Shown here piece after piece: positions 58,931 to 64,000 of a DNA stretch of 64,000 nucleotides. The translations under genes were made by a program, and so were the position numbers. Every line of letters begins with the position of its first letter. Position 1 is the stretch's first letter. The DNA is from Herbaspirillum sp. YR522 (lineage in GTDB: Bacteria; Pseudomonadota; Gammaproteobacteria; Burkholderiales; Burkholderiaceae_D). A model generated the notes under the pieces. The model did no database searches and was not told the origin of the DNA. It saw only the letters and a list, made by a program, of their open reading frames with translations. The stretch spans positions 62,001 to 126,000 of the forward strand of contig NZ_AKJA01000132.1 of assembly GCF_000282575.1 (NCBI RefSeq). Reading direction: 5' to 3'.

Positions 58931-61210
58931 ATGATCCGGTTCCCCAAGTCTCTCTCTGAACGTACCGTCCACTGGCGGACCGCACGGCGTTTCTCATCGC
59001 TGCTGATGGCGGCATCGGCCGCCAGCCTGTTGCCCTTGACGGTGCATGCCCAGATGACGCTGCCCGCACCGGCGGCCACGCCGGTCGACGACAAGGACGC
59101 TCCCGTCAATGTCAGCGCCGAACAGATGACCGGCCGGCCGGATCGCCAGGTCAATCTCGATCGCGACGTCGAGATCGTCAAGGGCGGTACCACCATCAAG
59201 GCCGACCGCGCTGAATACCGCATCATCCAGGACGAGGTCGAGGCCACCGGGCACGTCTGGATGAAGCGCTTGCAGGACCGCTATACGGGCGATCATGCGC
59301 AGATGAACATGGGCTCGGGCGCCGGCTTCGTGACCAACCCGACCTACCTGATCGGCAAGAACGGCGGGCGCGGCCGGGCCGAGCGCATCGACTTCCTGTC
59401 GGACGACCAGGCCGAAGTGACCCAGGGCACCTACAGCACCTGCGAGGCCACCGATCCCGACTGGTACCTGCGGGCCAATACCATGGACCTCGATAGCGGT
59501 CGCGAGGTCGGCACCATGCATGGTGGCCTGCTGTACTTCAAGGGGGTGCCGATCCTGGGTTCGCCCTGGATGTCCTTCCCGCTGTCGGGCGAGCGCAAGT
59601 CGGGCGTGCTGCCGCCGACCATCGGCATGACCAGCAACGGCGGCGCCGAGATCTCGGTGCCGTATTACTTCAACCTGGCACCGAACTACGACCTGACGCT
59701 GTTTCCCAAGTACATCGCCCGTCGCGGCCTGCAGATGGGGGCCGAGACGCGCTACCTGGGCGAGAATTATTCAGGCATCACCCATGTCGAGGGGATCCAG
59801 GATCGGGTCACCGGCACCGGTCGCTATTCGTTGTCGTCACAGCACCAGCAGACCCTGGCGCCTGGCTGGTTGCTGAACTGGAACCTGAACAAGGCCTCGG
59901 ACAACGACTATCCGTCCGACTTTGCCCATTCGATCACCGGCAGCACCCAGCGCTTGCTCACGCGAGAAGTCAACCTGAGCTACAGCAGCACGTATTGGAG
60001 CGTGACCGGACGGGTTTCCAAGTACCAGTTGCTGCAAGACGTCAATAGCCCCATCACCAAGCCATACGAACGGGTACCGCAGTTGGTCTTCAGCGGCAAT
60101 CGCTATGACATCGGCGGCTTCGATTTCAGCACGGTGGCCGATTTCACCCGCTTCGCCAGCGGTGAGCTGGTGGGCGGCGACCGTGCATTCATCACGCAAT
60201 CGGTGTCTTATCCCATTGTGCGCCCGGGGTATTTCATCACGCCCAAGGTCATGCTCGACGCCACCAGCTATCGCCTCAACAACCTGGCCGCGGGCGAACG
60301 CACCGACTATACGCGCACGGTACCCACCGCTTCGCTGGACAGCGGCATGATCTTCGAGCGCGAATCGTCGCTGCTGGGCCGCAGCATGACCCAGACCCTG
60401 GAGCCGCGCCTGTTCTATGTGCGCACGCCCTATCGCGACCAGTCGATGTTGCCCAACTTCGACTCCGGCCTGGCCGACTTCAACCTGGCCCAGATCTTTA
60501 CCGAGAACCGCTTCGTCGGGCATGACCGTATCAGCGATGCCAACCAGGTGACCGCTGCCGTGAGCACCCGCTTCATCGAGCAGAACGGCCTGGAGCGACT
60601 GCGCGCCACGGTGGGCCAGCGCTTCTACATCAGCGATCCACGGGTGGTCATCAGTGGTACCACCGCCACCAGCCTGGGCAGCAAATCCGACCTGCTGCTG
60701 TCACTGGGTGGCCAGATCACGCGCGAGTTCTCCACCGACAACACGGTGCAGTACAGCGAGACACTGCGCCAGATGGTCCGTTCCACCTTCGGCGTGCGCT
60801 GGCAACCGGCGCCCAAGCGCGTACTGAACCTGCAATACCGGCTCGATCGCACCTACATCAATCCGCTCACGGGCTTGCTCGATCCGCTCAAGCAGGTCGA
60901 CGTCTCCGGGCAGTGGCCGGTGTCGCAACGCTGGTATGCTGTGGGCCGCGTCAACTACTCGCTGCCTGACCGTACCGTCGCCGAAGGCTTGCTGGGCATG
61001 GAATACAAGGCCGATTGCTGGGTCTTCCGGGTCGTGGCGCAACGTATCCCTACGTCGTCGACCAAGGCATCCACGGGCTTCTTCTTCCAACTCGAACTCA
61101 ACGGCCTGTCGCGCATCGGCTCCAATCCGATGGAAGCGATCAAGGCCAGCGTGCCCGGGTACCAGAACGTAAACCTGCCGGACCGCAACAATCCGAATGA
61201 CAATTTCTAA
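58931..61210 (+). CDS. lptD: LPS-assembly protein LptD
   Basis: A 759-residue outer-membrane barrel that inserts lipopolysaccharide into the outer leaflet with LptE. A signal peptide (RRFSSLLMAASAASLLPLTVHA) precedes the periplasmic OstA/jellyroll domain (about 55-190; VNLDRDVEIVKGGTTIKADR). A conserved Cys is in TYSTCEATDPDWYL and another in YKADCWVFRVVAQR near the C-terminus, positions used for the inter-domain disulfide. The chain has the TonB-independent barrel from about 220. BepA (23069) is a known LptD assembly factor. Confidence 0.96.
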   Translation: MIRFPKSLSERTVHWRTARRFSSLLMAASAASLLPLTVHAQMTLPAPAATPVDDKDAPVNVSAEQMTGRPDRQVNLDRDVEIVKGGTTIKADRAEYRIIQDEVEATGHVWMKRLQDRYTGDHAQMNMGSGAGFVTNPTYLIGKNGGRGRAERIDFLSDDQAEVTQGTYSTCEATDPDWYLRANTMDLDSGREVGTMHGGLLYFKGVPILGSPWMSFPLSGERKSGVLPPTIGMTSNGGAEISVPYYFNLAPNYDLTLFPKYIARRGLQMGAETRYLGENYSGITHVEGIQDRVTGTGRYSLSSQHQQTLAPGWLLNWNLNKASDNDYPSDFAHSITGSTQRLLTREVNLSYSSTYWSVTGRVSKYQLLQDVNSPITKPYERVPQLVFSGNRYDIGGFDFSTVADFTRFASGELVGGDRAFITQSVSYPIVRPGYFITPKVMLDATSYRLNNLAAGERTDYTRTVPTASLDSGMIFERESSLLGRSMTQTLEPRLFYVRTPYRDQSMLPNFDSGLADFNLAQIFTENRFVGHDRISDANQVTAAVSTRFIEQNGLERLRATVGQRFYISDPRVVISGTTATSLGSKSDLLLSLGGQITREFSTDNTVQYSETLRQMVRSTFGVRWQPAPKRVLNLQYRLDRTYINPLTGLLDPLKQVDVSGQWPVSQRWYAVGRVNYSLPDRTVAEGLLGMEYKADCWVFRVVAQRIPTSSTKASTGFFFQLELNGLSRIGSNPMEAIKASVPGYQNVNLPDRNNPNDNF

Positions 61211-61237
61211 TCTATCGTGAACCAACGTCTTCTTGCC

Positions 61238-62779
61238 ATGCGCAATATGCAAACACCACTCCTTGCCAAAACCAAAACAGCGACCGCGCTGCTGTGCATG
61301 CTGGGCGTGATCGGCAGCGCACATGCGCAATTTGCCGCCACGATCATCCCGACCGCCCCGTCCGAGACCACGGTGCCCGAACCCGTGCCCACACCGTCGT
61401 CGACTCCGGCGCCTACCCGCTCCCAGGGAGCCAGTCCGACCCGCCCGGCGCCCGCGCAGGCACCCGTGCGTGCGCCCGGCCCGCGCGTGGCGCCGGCAGC
61501 GCCAGCAGCACCGGCGCCTGCACCGACCACCAGTGCACGTCTCGAACCCCAGGCAGTCGACTCCATCATCGTGGTAGTCAACAACGAAGTGATCACGCGC
61601 CAGGAAGTGGCCGACCGCCTGCGCACCATCGAACAGCGCATGGCCGCCCAGAACGTGCCGGTGCCGCCCCGCAACCAGTTGGTGCGGCAATTGGTCGAGC
61701 GCATGATCGTCGAGCGCGCCCAGACCCAGATGGCCAAGGAAAGCGGCATCGCCGTGGACGACGCCATGCTCGACCGCGCCATGCAGCGTATCGCCGAGCA
61801 GAACAAGATTTCCATGGCCGCACTGCGGGTGCAGCTGGAAAAGGAAGGCATCGTCTATTCCGCCTTCCGCGAAGAGATTCGCCGTGAAATCCTCAGCCAG
61901 CGCCTGCGCGAGCGCGAGGTCGACAACAAGGTCACGGTGACCGAATCGGAAGTCGACAACTACCTCGCCGCCGAATCCAATGCCGGTGCCGCGCACCAGG
62001 AACTGAACCTGGCCCAGATCCTGATCCGGGTGCCCGAGAACGCATCGCCCGAACAACTGGCCCAGCGTCGCGAGCGTGCCGAGGACGTGCTGCGCCAGCT
62101 GCGCACCGGCGCCGATTTCGCCAAGACGGCAGCGGCCTACTCCGACGGCGCCGATGCGCTGACCGGCGGCGACCTGGGTTGGCGTGCGGCCGACCGGCTA
62201 CCACAGCTGTTCATCGATGCCACGGCCAGCCTGCAGGATGGCCAGGTCAGCCCCATCGTCAAGAGCGGCAACGGTTTTCACATCCTCAAGCTGGTGGGCC
62301 GGCGTTCCGCCGACAACACCCAGGCCAGCGCGCCGGCGGTGCAGCAGACGCATGCGCGTCATATCCTGATCAAGGTCACACAGGTGGTGACGGCGGCCGA
62401 GGCCCGCCGCAAGCTGACCGAACTCAAGGAGCGCCTGGACAACGGTGGCAACTTCGAAGAACTGGCCAAGCTGTATTCCAATGACTTGTCGGCGGCCAAG
62501 GGCGGCGACCTGGGTTGGGTGTACCCTGGCGACACGGTACCCGAATTCGAGCGCGCAATGGATCAGCTCAAGCCCGGTGAAGTCAGCCAGCCGGTCGAGT
62601 CGCCGTTCGGCTTCCACCTGATCCAGGTGGTCGAGCGCAAGACCGACGATGCATCGCGCGAGCGCACCCGCGCGGCGGCCCGCCAGGCCATTCGTGAACG
62701 CAAGATCGAAGAGGCCAACGAAGATTGGCTGCGCCAGATTCGCGATCGCGCCTACGTCGAGTATCGTAACGACGAGTGA
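61238..62779 (+). CDS. surA: Periplasmic chaperone/peptidyl-prolyl isomerase SurA
   Basis: A 513-residue chaperone for outer-membrane proteins, including LptD. A signal peptide ends SAHA. A Pro/Ala/Thr-rich stretch of about 65 residues follows, longer than in E. coli. The SurA N-domain starts VDSIIVVVNNEVITRQEV, and two parvulin (PPIC) domains follow (LNLAQILIRVPEN and HARHILIKVTQ). The ATG at 61238 gives a normal signal peptide; a GTG at 61217, six bases after the lptD stop, is possible too. Confidence 0.95.
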   Translation: MRNMQTPLLAKTKTATALLCMLGVIGSAHAQFAATIIPTAPSETTVPEPVPTPSSTPAPTRSQGASPTRPAPAQAPVRAPGPRVAPAAPAAPAPAPTTSARLEPQAVDSIIVVVNNEVITRQEVADRLRTIEQRMAAQNVPVPPRNQLVRQLVERMIVERAQTQMAKESGIAVDDAMLDRAMQRIAEQNKISMAALRVQLEKEGIVYSAFREEIRREILSQRLREREVDNKVTVTESEVDNYLAAESNAGAAHQELNLAQILIRVPENASPEQLAQRRERAEDVLRQLRTGADFAKTAAAYSDGADALTGGDLGWRAADRLPQLFIDATASLQDGQVSPIVKSGNGFHILKLVGRRSADNTQASAPAVQQTHARHILIKVTQVVTAAEARRKLTELKERLDNGGNFEELAKLYSNDLSAAKGGDLGWVYPGDTVPEFERAMDQLKPGEVSQPVESPFGFHLIQVVERKTDDASRERTRAAARQAIRERKIEEANEDWLRQIRDRAYVEYRNDE

Positions 62780-62819
62780 TGCCGTCGCCGGCGGCGAAGC
62801 CGGCGCCCATCCAGCGAGA

Positions 62820-62850
62820 AGCCGGCCGTCGTGCCGGCTCTTGCTTTTTT
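62820..62850 (+). terminator. Intrinsic terminator between surA and pdxA
   Basis: AGCCGGC-CGTCGT-GCCGGCT is followed by CTTGC and T6, 22 bp before the pdxA start, so it could attenuate pdxA. Confidence 0.8.
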
Positions 62851-62872
62851 ATCACCTCACATCGTGCATGCC

Positions 62873-63922
62873 ATGAACCGACCCATCATCGCGCTGACCT
62901 GCGGCGAACCGGCAGGTATCGGTCCCGAGATATCGTTGCGCGCGGCCTGGGCGCTGCGCCATGAGGCGCGTTGCGTGCTGCTGGGCGACGCCGCACTGCT
63001 GGCGCAGACCGCCGCCGACATCGATCCGGCCATGCGCGTGGCTGCCTTGTCGATACAGGCCTGGCGCAACAGCGGACTGCCGGCCTTCCCGGTGGACTGC
63101 CTGAGCGTCATCGACTGCCCGGTGGCCGAACCGGTGCGGCCCGGGCGGCTCGATTCCCGCAACGGGCGCGCCGTGCTGCAGACGCTGGACCTGGCGGTCG
63201 AAGGCACGCGGCGGGAGCAGGGCGGCTTCGTGGCCATGGTGACCGCGCCGCTGCAAAAGAGCACCATCAACGACGCCGGCATTGCCTTCACCGGCCATAC
63301 CGAATACCTGGCCGAGGTCACCGCCACGCCGCAGGTGGTGATGATGCTCGCCGGCGGCGACGCACCGCATCTGCGGGTCGCGCTGGCGACCACCCACCTG
63401 GCGTTGAAGGACGTACCTGCGGCCATCACCGAGGCCGGCCTGGCGCGCACGATCGACATCATCGACGCCGACCTGCGCAGCAAGTTCGGCATCGAGCGCC
63501 CACGCATCCTGGTCACCGGCCTGAACCCGCATGCTGGCGAAAACGGCTACCTCGGGCGCGAGGAAATCGACGTCATCGGCCCCGCGCTGGTGGCGGCCCA
63601 GCAGCGTGGCATCGACGCCCGCGGCCCCTATCCGGCCGACACCCTGTTCCAGCCCAAGTACCTCGAGGATGCCGATTGCGTGCTGGCGATGTACCACGAC
63701 CAGGGCTTGCCGGTGCTCAAGTTCGCCAGCTTCGGGCATGGCATCAATATCACCCTGGGCCTGCCGTTGATCCGCACCTCGGTCGACCATGGCACCGCGC
63801 TCGACCTGGCCGCACGCGGCCTGGGGCACGCCGACCACGGCAGCATGCTGGTGGCCATCCGGGCAGCGGTCGACATGGCGCGGCGCCAGAACCCATCCCA
63901 TTCAGTAGCGAGCAAGACATGA
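62873..63922 (+). CDS. pdxA: 4-hydroxythreonine-4-phosphate dehydrogenase
   Basis: A 349-residue pyridoxine-pathway dehydrogenase. [17 protein letters not shown], the metal-binding His in [22 protein letters not shown] and [16 protein letters not shown] are diagnostic. A start at the ATG at 62873 gives the typical MNRPIIALT. Its stop overlaps the rsmA start (ATGA), as in the common surA-pdxA-rsmA order. Confidence 0.96.
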   Translation: MNRPIIALTCGEPAGIGPEISLRAAWALRHEARCVLLGDAALLAQTAADIDPAMRVAALSIQAWRNSGLPAFPVDCLSVIDCPVAEPVRPGRLDSRNGRAVLQTLDLAVEGTRREQGGFVAMVTAPLQKSTINDAGIAFTGHTEYLAEVTATPQVVMMLAGGDAPHLRVALATTHLALKDVPAAITEAGLARTIDIIDADLRSKFGIERPRILVTGLNPHAGENGYLGREEIDVIGPALVAAQQRGIDARGPYPADTLFQPKYLEDADCVLAMYHDQGLPVLKFASFGHGINITLGLPLIRTSVDHGTALDLAARGLGHADHGSMLVAIRAAVDMARRQNPSHSVASKT

Positions 63923-64000
63923 AACACATTCCCCGCAAGCGCTTTGGCCAGAACTTCCTGACCGACGACCTGGTGTTGCACGACATCATCAGCGCCATCG
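63919..64000 (+). CDS. rsmA: 16S rRNA dimethyladenosine transferase, partial
   Basis: Only the first 27 codons lie in the window. [20 protein letters not shown] matches the N-terminus of RsmA (KsgA), where RKRFGQNFL is characteristic. It methylates A1518 and A1519 of 16S rRNA. Translation is coupled to pdxA by a four-base overlap. Confidence 0.93.
   Translation, partial: MKHIPRKRFGQNFLTDDLVLHDIISAI

Overview
The window is GC-rich chromosomal DNA of a Gram-negative betaproteobacterium. The gene content and order (recA-recX-sucC-sucD-terC-pilin; pgk-pyk-fba-purC-purE-purK-sua5; amgK-murU facing lptD-surA-pdxA-rsmA) fit Burkholderiales. Oxalobacteraceae (Herbaspirillum/Massilia-like) is my best guess, inferred from protein style and synteny rather than from a search. 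Almost everything is core metabolism and envelope biology. I saw no phage, IS element, CRISPR array, rRNA or tRNA gene.

Layout. 1-2772: a partial unknown gene and a chemoreceptor broken by one base in a G6 tract, both on minus. 3027-7669 (minus): an OmpR-type regulator, a TctE-like kinase, a DUF4212 small subunit and a large sodium:solute symporter, which read as one self-regulated transport unit. 8044-10389 (plus): a small secreted protein, a Tim44-domain membrane protein and an OsmC peroxiredoxin. 10401-13363 (minus): two sulfonate/nitrate-type binding proteins and a permease without an ATPase. 13512-15751 (minus): a receiver-TPR protein with a minimal histidine kinase.

16150-22096 (plus): recA under a clear LexA box, recX, sucCD, a TerC-family transporter and a type IV pilin. 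22097-22453 holds two REP-like repeats. 22454-26937: moaC, divergent to a BepA-like M48 protease, then a YheT hydrolase, an unknown protein, an NTF2-like protein and a CHCC zinc finger. 27096-35921 (plus): azlCD, lower glycolysis (pgk, pyk, fba), purine genes (purC, purE, purK) and sua5. 36181-44849: ompW, a flavin reductase, msrA, a cyclopropane synthase, pdxH, two YceI proteins with a cytochrome b561, purB and a GST.

44940-48460 (minus) is an iron block: hemP, an unknown 107-residue protein, bfd, tonB, exbB, exbD and then bfr, with Fur-box-like sites before hemP and bfr. 48663-57800 holds mnmA, a NUDIX gene, the split pnt transhydrogenase with panD inside it, upp, ubiH-like and pepP. 57084-64000 holds cell-wall recycling (amgK, murU) divergent from LPS assembly (lptD, surA), pdxA and the start of rsmA.

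The least explained items are: the G GGG GGC frameshift site in the chemoreceptor, a start site whose Shine-Dalgarno lies in a C6/G6 hairpin (876-906), short tandem repeats of 11 bp and 8 bp next to promoters, a terminator-like hairpin directly before the pilin start, the unknown protein in the hemP-tonB operon, and panD inside the pnt operon. I found no convincing new defence or mobile system.
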